DNA of 7,451 nt from Clostridiales bacterium (GTDB taxonomy: Bacteria > Bacillota > Clostridia > Oscillospirales > Oscillospiraceae): NCBI GenBank assembly GCA_019418625.1, contig DYBL01000051.1, positions 1 to 7,451 on the forward strand, given 5' to 3'. Shown one piece after another: positions 1 to 5,586 of the stretch. Below the pieces are notes generated by a model. That model saw only the letters and a program-made list of their open reading frames with translations, was not told the DNA's origin and made no database searches. Within the stretch, counting starts at the first letter, position 1; each line of letters starts with the position of its first letter. The position numbers and the translations under genes were made by a program.

Positions 1-119
1 TTCACAAACTGTTCATAAGAAGAACATAATTCGGTAAAAATTCTCGGGTATCTTAATACTCAAGCAAAGGGTCCTCCCAAACCCGATGCGTTTTCTCCCT
101 CCTAAAACACACACACAGC

Positions 120-148
120 AAAAGGAGCCGCCATTGGCGGCTCCTTTT
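120..148 (-). terminator. Intrinsic terminator of the LOR/SDH-family gene
   Basis: A perfect 13-bp inverted repeat (arms 120-132 and 136-148) encloses a 3-nt loop. The outer four pairs are A-T, so the minus-strand transcript ends in a G+C stem followed by four U. It starts 14 bp beyond the stop codon of the minus-strand gene ending at 163. Because the stem is symmetrical it could also stop plus-strand transcription arriving from the left of the window, where further T runs follow (145-148, 155-159). Confidence 0.85.
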
Positions 149-162
149 GTGCGCTTTTTGCC

Positions 163-1248
163 TTACATCAGCTCCAGGCCCTTGCTGAGGTTGACGATGA
201 AGTCCTGGGCGTTGGTGACGATGCCCCGGGCGGAGAGGCTCCCCCGGTCCGAGAGCTTGTTGACCGTGAATTCGGAGATATCTACACAGTAGAAGTACAC
301 CTGCCGCACGGTGCCGTCCGGCAGCACCCGGTAAGAGGGGGTCATGTTGCCGGTGGCGATGGTGTGGAGGGTGGTGGCCATGCAGATGACGGTGGTGGCG
401 GAGCGCACCTGGTCCCGCATGGCGTCCTGGGCATCGTACACGTTGCTGATCACCGGGGGCAGCGGACCGTCGTCCCGGATGGAACCGGCCAGCACGTAGG
501 GCACGCCCATTTTCTCGCAGGCCCACAGGATTCCCCCGTGGATGCCCTCCCCTTTCAAAAAGGCGGGGATGGAGCCGTAGCGCCGCACGGCGTTGATGGT
601 GTCCAGGTGGTTGTAATGGCCCAAGGGGCGGCTTTCCTGGGTGTAGATGTCCTGGCCCAGGGCGGTGCCCAGGTACGCCGCCTCCAGATCGTGGGTGGCC
701 AGGGCGTTGCCCGCCAGCACCGCGTGGACGTAGCCCCCCTCCACCAGCCGGGAAAAGGCGGTGCGGGCGTCGTGGTCGAAGGCGAAGGCCGGGCCCATGA
801 CCCAGACGATCTTGCCGTGGGCCCGCTCATGGCGCAAAAGCTCGTAAAGCTCGTCGTAGTCCCGGGAAAACGCCGTCTCCCGGGAGCGGCCCTGGCGGAA
901 GGCAAAGGACTCCCGCATGGCGGTGGGCTCGTGGAACCCGTCCGGGTGCACCAGGATGCCCTCCTCCCCGTGCTCCGTCCGGCCCACGGCCACCAGGTCG
1001 CCCCGGCGCAGGCGGCGGAACTCCCGCACGGCGATGCGGCCCTCCTCCCACACGGCCACGCAGTCCATGCGGCTCTCTTCGGCCAGGTGCCACTGGCCGC
1101 CGATGTGGAAGTACTCCGGGAAGATGCTCATGGCGTGATAGCCCTCCGGGGCCACGCCGTCAGCCGGTGCGGGCAGGAACACAGCCTCCGGCGCGCCGGT
1201 GAGGCCGGAAAAGTCCGGCGCCGTGTAGGGACGAAGGGAAAAGGACAT
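163..1248 (-). CDS. LOR/SDH (TIGR00300) family protein, probable NAD-dependent ornithine cyclodeaminase
   Basis: The 361-residue product matches the conserved blocks I know for the LOR/SDH bifunctional-enzyme family (TIGR00300), seen alone in archaea and as the C-terminal part of cyanobacterial AgrE/ArgZ. Members studied convert ornithine to proline and ammonia with NAD+. Visible blocks: an N-terminal part with GYHAMSIFPEYFHIGG (36-51); GPAFAFDHDAR (152-162); LAGNALATHDLEAAYLGTAL (178-197); GHYNHLDTINAVRRYGSI (210-227); VLAGSIRDDGPLPPV (252-266), a family signature; ATTLHTIATGNMTPS (291-305); and VDISEFTVNKLSDRGS (322-337). There is no N-terminal arginine-dihydrolase domain, so arginine is probably not the direct substrate. 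It looks soluble: no signal peptide or membrane segment. The ATG at 1248 is chosen because GGAGG lies 7 nt upstream (1256-1260) and the family homology begins right after it; the reading frame stays open to 1494 but that extension is not protein-like. It is divergent from nadE. The family call is firm; the exact reaction is inferred. Confidence 0.85.
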   Translation of the reverse strand: MSFSLRPYTAPDFSGLTGAPEAVFLPAPADGVAPEGYHAMSIFPEYFHIGGQWHLAEESRMDCVAVWEEGRIAVREFRRLRRGDLVAVGRTEHGEEGILVHPDGFHEPTAMRESFAFRQGRSRETAFSRDYDELYELLRHERAHGKIVWVMGPAFAFDHDARTAFSRLVEGGYVHAVLAGNALATHDLEAAYLGTALGQDIYTQESRPLGHYNHLDTINAVRRYGSIPAFLKGEGIHGGILWACEKMGVPYVLAGSIRDDGPLPPVISNVYDAQDAMRDQVRSATTVICMATTLHTIATGNMTPSYRVLPDGTVRQVYFYCVDISEFTVNKLSDRGSLSARGIVTNAQDFIVNLSKGLELM

Positions 1249-1264
1249 AAAAGCGCCTCCTAGT

Positions 1265-1304
1265 AAAAAATGAAAAAACCGGCGGCGGCACAGGCCGTCT
1301 CCGG
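1265..1304 (-). promoter_or_regulatory. Terminator-like hairpin in the 5' leader (possible attenuator)
   Basis: On the minus strand, between the predicted start site near 1338 and the start codon at 1248, an 11-position stem (1304-1294 against 1289-1279, two mismatches, CTGT loop) is followed directly by six T, then CA, then six more T. This is the form of an intrinsic terminator, yet it sits inside the leader just before the ribosome binding site. An upstream hairpin, CGGAC (1317-1313) pairing with GTCCG (1306-1302), shares bases with the outer arm of the stem, so the two are mutually exclusive. That is the logic of an attenuator or riboswitch platform. I recognise no known aptamer. It could instead stop readthrough from further upstream. 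Confidence 0.45.
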
Positions 1305-1344
1305 ACACATCCGTCCGCGAATGGGGCGGGGGATTCTTTTCTCC

Positions 1345-1373
1345 AGCATAGCAGAACCCACCGGCGGAATCAA
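1345..1373 (-). promoter_or_regulatory. Sigma-A-type promoter of the LOR/SDH-family gene
   Basis: Read on the minus strand, TTGATT (1373-1368) and TATGCT (1350-1345) are separated by exactly 17 bp. This predicts transcription starting near 1338 and a leader of about 90 nt, long for such a gene and containing the terminator-like hairpin. The -35 box lies only 9 bp from the -35 box of the divergent nadE promoter. Confidence 0.6.
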
Positions 1374-1382
1374 CCCCGTGCC

Positions 1383-1411
1383 TTGTAAAAGACTGCGGGG
1401 CGGTGTAAAAT
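1383..1411 (+). promoter_or_regulatory. Sigma-A-type promoter of nadE
   Basis: TTGTAA (1383-1388, four of six consensus bases) and TAAAAT (1406-1411, five of six) are spaced by 17 bp. The predicted start near 1418 gives a leader of about 36 nt before the ATG at 1454. It is back to back with the minus-strand promoter at 1345-1373. Confidence 0.55.
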
Positions 1412-1453
1412 AACAGAAAACGGTGATCGCTCTTTTTGAAGGAGGTTTTGCAT

Positions 1454-3385
1454 ATGAAAGACGGATTTGTTACCGTGGCTGCTGCCACCCCCAAGATCCG
1501 CGTGGCGGACTGCCGCTACAACGCCGAGCAGATCTTCACCCTCATGCGCCAGGCGGACCAGCAGGGCGTGAAGGTGATCGTGTTTCCGGAGCTGTGCCTG
1601 ACCGGCTACACCTGCGGCGACCTCTTCTTGCAGGATTCGCTGCTCCGGGGCGCCGAGGAGGGCCTGAAGACCATCCTGGAGGCCACCCGGAATCTGGACA
1701 TGGTGGCGGCCATCGGCCTGCCCGTGCGGGACAAATGGAACAACAAACTGTATAACTGTGCCGCGGTAATACACAAAGGAGAGATCCTGGGCCTGGTGGC
1801 CAAGACGTATCTGCCCAATTACGGGGAATTTTACGAGCAGCGGTGGTTTGCGTCCTCGGGCGGCCCGGGCGGTGTGGACCACATGGTTGCCTTCTGCGGC
1901 CAGGACGTGAATCTCAGCAGCAATGGAGTTTTTGGCTGCACCAGCATGGAAAATCTGGTGGTGGGCGTGGAGATCTGCGAGGATCTGTGGGCGCCGGAGC
2001 CGCCCTCCGGTGCGCTGGCCCGGCAGGGTGCTACCATTATTTTGAATTTGTCCGCCTCCAATGAGACCGTGGGCAAGGCCGCCTACCGCCGCTCGCTGGT
2101 GACGGGCCAGTCCGGACGGCTGGTGTGCGGCTACGTGTACGCCAACGCCGGCGAGGGCGAGTCCACCACGGATCTGGTGTTCGCCGGCCACAACCTCATC
2201 GCGGAAAACGGTACGCTGCTGGCCGAGCGGCGGTTTGCCACCGGGCTCACCGTCAGCGAGATCGACGTGGATAAGCTGGCCGCCGAGCGCCGCCGGATGA
2301 ACACCTATACCGCTGCGGAAAATGGACCGGAGATCTGGCGGGTACACTTTGATATGGACCTGACCACCACCCGCCTGAGCCGCCACGTCTCCCCCACTCC
2401 CTTTGTGCCGGAGGACGAGGAGAGCCGCTCCCAGCGGTGCAGCGAGATCTTGTGCGTGGCGGCGCTGGGCCTCAAGCAGCGCATGGAGCACACCGGCGCC
2501 AAGACCGCGGTGGTGGGCCTTTCCGGCGGACTGGATTCCACCCTGGCTGTGCTCATCACGGCCCTGGCCATGCAGATGCTGGACCGTCCGGCGGAGGACA
2601 TCATCGCCGTCACCATGCCGTGCTTCGGCACTACGGACCGCACCAAGTCCAACGCGGTGCTGCTGGCGGAGCGGCTGGGCTGCACATTGCGGACGGTGGA
2701 CATCTCGGGCAGTGTCCGCAGCCATTTCAAGGACATCGGCCACGATATGGACGACCACTCCGTCACCTTTGAAAACGGCCAGGCCCGGGAGCGCACCCAG
2801 GTGCTCATGGACATCGCCAACTCCACCGGGGGCCTGGTCATCGGCACCGGCGACCTCAGTGAGCTGGCGCTGGGCTGGTGCACCTACAACGGCGACCACA
2901 TGAGCAACTACGCCGTCAACGCCGGCATCCCCAAGACGCTGGTGCGGCATCTGGTGAGCTTCATCTCCGACGACAAGGAGGCCGAGGACCCCAAGCTCTC
3001 CACGGTGCTGGACGACATTCTGGATACCCCCGTCTCCCCGGAGCTGCTGCCCGCCGTTCAGGGGGAGATCGCCCAGAAGACGGAGGACCTGGTGGGCCCC
3101 TACGAGCTCCATGACTTCTTCCTCTATTACGCGGTCCGCTGGGGCTTCGGTCCCGGGAAGATCCTGCGGCTTGCCGAGCGGGCCTTTGCGGGAAAATACG
3201 AACGCGAGATCATTTTGAAGTGGCTCAAGCGGTTTTATGGGCGGTTCTTCTCCCAGCAGTTCAAGCGCTCCTGCCTGCCCGACGGGCCCAAGGTGGGCTC
3301 CGTGGCCCTCTCCCCCCGCGGCGACTGGCGGATGCCCAGTGATGCGTCGGCCGCGCTGTGGATGGCGGAGCTGGAGACGCTGTAA
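1454..3385 (+). CDS. nadE: Glutamine-dependent NAD+ synthetase
   Basis: This enzyme performs the last step of NAD+ synthesis: ATP adenylates nicotinic acid adenine dinucleotide and glutamine-derived ammonia completes the amide. It is cytosolic. The 643-residue product has the two-domain glutamine-using architecture. The N-terminal nitrilase-fold amidotransferase (about 1-280) has the triad Glu46 (in FPELCLTGY), Lys117 (in AKTYLPNYGEFYE) and Cys175 (in VGVEICEDLW). The C-terminal ATP-pyrophosphatase domain has the P-loop GLSGGLDSTL (355-364), STGGLVIGTGDLSE (457-470), a DHMSNYAVNAGIPKTLV stretch (481-497), and the usual tail DGPKVGSVALSPRGDWRMPSDA (610-631). Length is normal and no key residue is missing. 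ATG 1454 is preferred over the in-frame TTG at 1436 because AAGGAGG (1439-1445) sits 8 nt before it and lies inside the longer version. The last 59 bases recur 205 bp downstream. A terminator is found only at 3637-3685. Confidence 0.97.
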   Translation: MKDGFVTVAAATPKIRVADCRYNAEQIFTLMRQADQQGVKVIVFPELCLTGYTCGDLFLQDSLLRGAEEGLKTILEATRNLDMVAAIGLPVRDKWNNKLYNCAAVIHKGEILGLVAKTYLPNYGEFYEQRWFASSGGPGGVDHMVAFCGQDVNLSSNGVFGCTSMENLVVGVEICEDLWAPEPPSGALARQGATIILNLSASNETVGKAAYRRSLVTGQSGRLVCGYVYANAGEGESTTDLVFAGHNLIAENGTLLAERRFATGLTVSEIDVDKLAAERRRMNTYTAAENGPEIWRVHFDMDLTTTRLSRHVSPTPFVPEDEESRSQRCSEILCVAALGLKQRMEHTGAKTAVVGLSGGLDSTLAVLITALAMQMLDRPAEDIIAVTMPCFGTTDRTKSNAVLLAERLGCTLRTVDISGSVRSHFKDIGHDMDDHSVTFENGQARERTQVLMDIANSTGGLVIGTGDLSELALGWCTYNGDHMSNYAVNAGIPKTLVRHLVSFISDDKEAEDPKLSTVLDDILDTPVSPELLPAVQGEIAQKTEDLVGPYELHDFFLYYAVRWGFGPGKILRLAERAFAGKYEREIILKWLKRFYGRFFSQQFKRSCLPDGPKVGSVALSPRGDWRMPSDASAALWMAELETL

Positions 3386-3412
3386 GAAGCGCTTACGTCC
3401 CGCCAGTCGCCG
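3319..3412. repeat. 13-bp inverted repeat bracketing the nadE stop codon
   Basis: CGGCGACTGGCGG at 3319-3331, inside nadE codons for Gly-Asp-Trp-Arg, is exactly reverse-complemented at 3400-3412, beyond the stop codon. The arms enclose 68 bp that include the nadE stop. The downstream arm recurs as 12 of 13 bases at 3605-3616 at the end of the second repeat copy. There is no T tract, so it does not look like an intrinsic terminator. Confidence 0.7.
3327..3411 (+). repeat. Direct repeat copy 1, overlapping the nadE 3' end
   Basis: This 85-bp stretch matches 3532-3616 at 83 of 85 positions; the only differences are adjacent bases, CT at 3392-3393 against GA at 3597-3598. Copy 1 comprises the last 19 sense codons of nadE (with a partial codon), the stop, and 26 bases beyond. 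Since the encoded tail is normal for NadE, this is presumably the parental copy. Confidence 0.95.
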
Positions 3413-3531
3413 GAAATGGGGCCCCCGGATCAAACCAGCGAAGCGTTTGAGACGGGGAAAGGAGGCGCAAGGGAGCGGGCGAAGTTTTCGCCGCAGGGGG
3501 AAACGGAGCCAAGCGGACTTTGCGCCGACGC
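3412..3531. other. 120-bp spacer between the two repeat copies
   Basis: Non-coding as far as I can tell, with no ribosome binding site or credible start. It holds one clean hairpin, GGCGAA (3478-3483) pairing with TTCGCC (3487-3492) across a GTT loop, and GCCGACGC at its right end (3524-3531), which is complementary to GCGTCGGC inside copy 2 (3549-3556). It could be inserted DNA, part of a dispersed repeat, or the old 3' flank of nadE captured in a tandem duplication. Confidence 0.6.
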
Positions 3532-3616
3532 GGCGGATGCCCAGTGATGCGTCGGCCGCGCTGTGGATGGCGGAGCTGGAGACGCTGTAAGAAGCGGATA
3601 CGTCCCGCCAGTCGCC
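3532..3616 (+). repeat. Direct repeat copy 2: extra copy of the nadE tail
   Basis: This is the second copy of the 85-bp unit at 3327-3411, offset by 205 bp with two mismatches. It carries the last 19 codons of nadE and a stop codon, but has no start signal and lies one frame away from nadE (205 is 3 x 68 + 1). It is therefore a pseudogene-like fragment rather than a gene. The near identity implies a recent duplication or continuing gene conversion. Confidence 0.95.
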
Positions 3617-3636
3617 CGATCGTGACCTTGCGGCAT

Positions 3637-3685
3637 AGAAAGCACCCCCGTCCGGGGCATTCCCGGGCGGGGGGTTTCTGTTTTT
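3637..3685 (+). terminator. Intrinsic terminator downstream of nadE
   Basis: A 12-bp stem with one G-T pair (3645-3656 against 3662-3673) and a 5-nt loop is extended by an outer AGAAA/TTTCT pairing (3637-3641 with 3675-3679) across a small bulge. TTTTT follows at 3681-3685. It is the first convincing terminator after nadE, 250 bp past the stop codon, so the nadE transcript should include both repeat copies. It also insulates the marR promoter that begins 20 bp later. Confidence 0.8.
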
Positions 3686-3705
3686 CAGAGGCGTGAGTCC
3701 CTCTC

Positions 3706-3734
3706 TTGACAATGGTCTGATTTCGTACTATACT
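3706..3734 (+). promoter_or_regulatory. Near-consensus sigma-A promoter of the marR-MATE operon
   Basis: A perfect TTGACA (3706-3711), a 17-bp spacer and TATACT (3729-3734) make this the strongest promoter in the window. Transcription should start near 3741, giving a leader of about 42 nt. A promoter this strong suggests control by repression, in keeping with the flanking operator boxes. Confidence 0.88.
3714..3729. promoter_or_regulatory. Operator box 1 (probable MarR site) inside the promoter
   Basis: GGTCTGATTTCGTACT covers most of the -35/-10 spacer and the first base of the -10 box. It matches the reverse complement of box 2 (3751-3766) at 14 of 16 positions. The shared pattern is an imperfect palindrome, the usual shape of a MarR dimer site. 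Binding here would block RNA polymerase. The regulator's identity is inferred from adjacency to the MarR gene. Confidence 0.65.
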
Positions 3735-3750
3735 CCTCTCTGCGCTCGAT

Positions 3751-3766
3751 AGTCCGAAATCAGACT
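3751..3766. promoter_or_regulatory. Operator box 2 (probable MarR site) after the start site
   Basis: AGTCCGAAATCAGACT is an imperfect palindrome with six of eight base pairs symmetrical. It lies about 10 bp past the predicted transcription start and 4 bp before the AAGGAGG ribosome binding site. Boxes 1 and 2 start 37 bp apart and bracket the -10 box and the start site. Seen as one structure, 3715-3731 and 3749-3765 form a 17-bp inverted repeat with one mismatch. Confidence 0.65.
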
Positions 3767-3782
3767 TTTCAAGGAGGACGAC

Positions 3783-4217
3783 ATGAATCTCAGAGAGCAA
3801 AACGAGCTGATCTGCACCTGTATCTGCCGTCAGACGGAGCTATACTGCGAGTGGGCCAAGCGCTGCGGCATGAGCTATAACACCATGATGACCCTCTACG
3901 CGCTGCACCTGGAGCCGGGCATCACCCAAAAGGCCATCACCCAGGGGTGGCTTCTTCCCAAGCAGACGGTGAACACCGTGGTCAAGGAGCTGCAGCGGCA
4001 GGGGTACGTGCGTCTGGAGGCCGGAAAGGACCAGAAGGAAAAACGCATCTTCTTCACGGACAGCGGCCTTGCCTACGCCCAGGAGCGGCTGGGCCCCCTC
4101 TTCGAGGTGGAGGACCGGGCCCTGGAGGCCATCGGCGCCCAGGCGGCCCAGGCGGTGGTGACGGGCCAGCTGGCCTTTACCGCCGCTTTTGAGCGGGAGG
4201 TGCACCGTGGAACGTAA
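3783..4217 (+). CDS. MarR-family transcriptional regulator with Cys-rich N-terminus
   Basis: The 144-residue product has the size and form of a MarR winged helix-turn-helix repressor. After an N-terminal dimerisation helix come helix-turn-helix segments (about 31-75), with a probable recognition helix LPKQTVNTVVKELQRQGYV (58-76), then the wing EAGKDQKEKRIFFTDSG (79-95) with its basic hairpin and the family-typical TDSG, then C-terminal helices. All five cysteines (11, 13, 15, 22, 28) fall in the first 28 residues, in a C-x-C-x-C plus two pattern, suggesting metal or thiol sensing; this is inference. ATG 3783 has AAGGAGG (3771-3777) 5 nt upstream. The gene overlaps the MATE pump by 11 bp, and its promoter is bracketed by two palindromic boxes, so it probably represses its own operon until an inducer binds. 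The ligand cannot be read from sequence. Confidence 0.9.
   Translation: MNLREQNELICTCICRQTELYCEWAKRCGMSYNTMMTLYALHLEPGITQKAITQGWLLPKQTVNTVVKELQRQGYVRLEAGKDQKEKRIFFTDSGLAYAQERLGPLFEVEDRALEAIGAQAAQAVVTGQLAFTAAFEREVHRGT
4195..4200 (+). promoter_or_regulatory. Ribosome binding site that sets the MATE start
   Basis: GGGAGG lies within the last codons of marR, 6 nt before the GTG at 4207. The frame is open further upstream to a TTG at 4189, but that start has no such site and would place this one inside the coding region. The overlap suggests translational coupling of pump to regulator. Confidence 0.7.
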
Positions 4218-5538
4218 TGCGCTGGAGCGGCAGTTCACCGCCGCCTCGCTGCTGCGCTTCGCCCTGCCCAACATCGTGATGATGGTGTTTTTGTCCCTCT
4301 ACACCATTGTGGACGGCATGTTCATCTCCCGGTACGTGGGCACGCTGGCGCTGTCCGCCGTGAACATGTCCTATCCCCTTTCCTCTTTGCAGCTGGCCAT
4401 GGGCATCATGCTGGGCACCGGCGGCAGCGCCGTCATCGCCCGGGAGCTGGGCGAGGGAAAGACGGACCAGGCCCGGCAGGACTTCACCTTTGTGGTGGCG
4501 GCGGCCGCGGCGGCGGGCACCGTGTGCGCCCTGGCGGGCAACGCCGTGCTGCCGTGGCTTTTGGAGCTGCTGGGCACCAGCGCTGCCCAGATGCCCTACT
4601 GCCTGCCCTATACCCGGATCCTGCTGTGGTTCGCCCCGGGCATGTTTTTGCAGACGGTCTTTCAGGTGCTGTTCGTCACGGCGGGACGGCCCGGCCTGGG
4701 CCTTGCGTCCACGGCGGTGGGCGGCGTCGCCAATCTGGTGCTGGACGCCCTCTTCATGGGCCCCATGGGCTGGGGCATCACCGGCGCCGCCGTGGCCACC
4801 GGCATCGGCTACTGCGTGCCGGCGGTGACGGGCCTTGTCTATTTTTCCCTGGAAAAGCGCCGCCCCCTGCGCTTTACCAGGCTTGCGCCCCGGTGGCGGA
4901 TGCTGGCGGGCGCCTGCGGCAACGGCTCTTCCGAGATGGTCAGCAACATCGCCGTGGCAGTGACCACGTTTTTATTCAACGTGCTGTTTTTGCGCACGTG
5001 GGGCGAGGACGGCGTGGCGGCCATCACCATCGTCATGTACTTCCAGTTCGTGTTCAGCGCCGTGGATCTGGGCTTTTCCATGGGCGTGGCGCCGGTGGTG
5101 AGCTACAAGTTCGGCGCCGGGGACAGGGGCCAGCTCAGGCGGGTGCACCGGGTGTGCCTGGGGTTCATCGTCTTGAGCTCCGCTGCCATGTATGTGCTGA
5201 GCCGCCTTGCCATCGGCACGCTGCTGGTGCTCTTTACAGACCTGGACGGCCCGGTGGCGGCCATCACGCTGGAGGGCTTCCCCATCTTTGCGGTGAGCTT
5301 CCTCTTCATGGGCGTGAGCATCTACGCCTCCTCCCTGTTCACCGCCTTTTCCAACGGCGTGGTGTCCGCCGTCATCTCCTTTGCCCGGACGTTTTTGTTC
5401 CTGGTGGGGGCGCTGCTGGTGCTGCCGGCGCTGCTGGGTCCGGTGGGCATCTGGCTGGCGGTGCCCACGGCGGAGCTGCTGGGGCTTGGGGTGTCCGCGG
5501 GATTTCTCCTGTGGGGCCGCAAAAAATACGGATACTGA
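4207..5538 (+). CDS. MATE family efflux transporter
   Basis: The 443-residue membrane protein has the usual length and composition of a MATE (multidrug and toxin extrusion) exporter, which expels cationic drugs or other small molecules using a Na+ or H+ gradient. The N-terminus has the family pattern LLRFALPNIVMMVFLSLYTIVDGMF (15-39) followed by SRYVGTLALSAVNMSYP (41-57) and GIMLGTGGSAVIARELGEGK (66-85). About twelve hydrophobic stretches follow, in two six-helix halves joined by the basic loop EKRRPLRFTRLAPRWR (216-231). The second half repeats the pattern, including GFSMGVAPVVSYKFGAGD (289-306). It resembles the MepA-like branch, but substrate cannot be told from sequence. The GTG start is supported by GGGAGG 6 nt upstream; the next in-frame ATG would remove the first helix. 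It overlaps marR by 11 bp and ends at a bidirectional terminator. Confidence 0.93.
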   Translation: MERNALERQFTAASLLRFALPNIVMMVFLSLYTIVDGMFISRYVGTLALSAVNMSYPLSSLQLAMGIMLGTGGSAVIARELGEGKTDQARQDFTFVVAAAAAAGTVCALAGNAVLPWLLELLGTSAAQMPYCLPYTRILLWFAPGMFLQTVFQVLFVTAGRPGLGLASTAVGGVANLVLDALFMGPMGWGITGAAVATGIGYCVPAVTGLVYFSLEKRRPLRFTRLAPRWRMLAGACGNGSSEMVSNIAVAVTTFLFNVLFLRTWGEDGVAAITIVMYFQFVFSAVDLGFSMGVAPVVSYKFGAGDRGQLRRVHRVCLGFIVLSSAAMYVLSRLAIGTLLVLFTDLDGPVAAITLEGFPIFAVSFLFMGVSIYASSLFTAFSNGVVSAVISFARTFLFLVGALLVLPALLGPVGIWLAVPTAELLGLGVSAGFLLWGRKKYGY

Positions 5539-5543
5539 ACAAG

Positions 5544-5582
5544 AAAAACCGCCGGAGGCTTTGCGCCTCCGGCGGTTTTTTT
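5544..5582. terminator. Bidirectional terminator between convergent genes
   Basis: A perfect 16-bp inverted repeat (5544-5559 and 5565-5580) has a 5-nt loop, a G+C core, and A5 and T5 outer ends, with T continuing to 5582. It begins 5 bp after the MATE stop codon and ends 4 bp before the stop codon of the convergent acetyltransferase gene. The symmetrical A and T tracts give a U run in either direction. Confidence 0.93.
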
Positions 5583-5586
5583 CCTG

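Noticed and set aside
1..119. Possible promoter or gene end in the AT-rich left edge
   Set aside because: All three plus frames close within the first 40 bases, and candidate -35/-10 pairs on either strand were weak or wrongly spaced, so nothing is supported there.
364..1263. Long plus-strand open frame (299 codons) opposite the LOR/SDH gene
   Set aside because: It is antisense to a gene with clear family motifs, has no ribosome binding site, and its Gly/His/Val-rich product is typical of GC-driven shadow frames.
1279..1320. Possible guanidine-II (mini-ykkC) riboswitch, because two ACGG tetramers occur in the leader
   Set aside because: Neither ACGG lies in the tetraloop of a closing stem as that class requires, so the resemblance is by chance.
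1370..3712. Very long minus-strand open frame (780 codons) opposite nadE
   Set aside because: The antisense of nadE codons in GC-rich DNA stays open by chance. The product has no recognisable domain, spans both repeat copies and ignores the terminator and promoters.
4189..4206. Upstream TTG (4189) as the MATE start
   Set aside because: It adds six residues encoded across the good GGGAGG site and has no site of its own; GTG 4207 is better placed.
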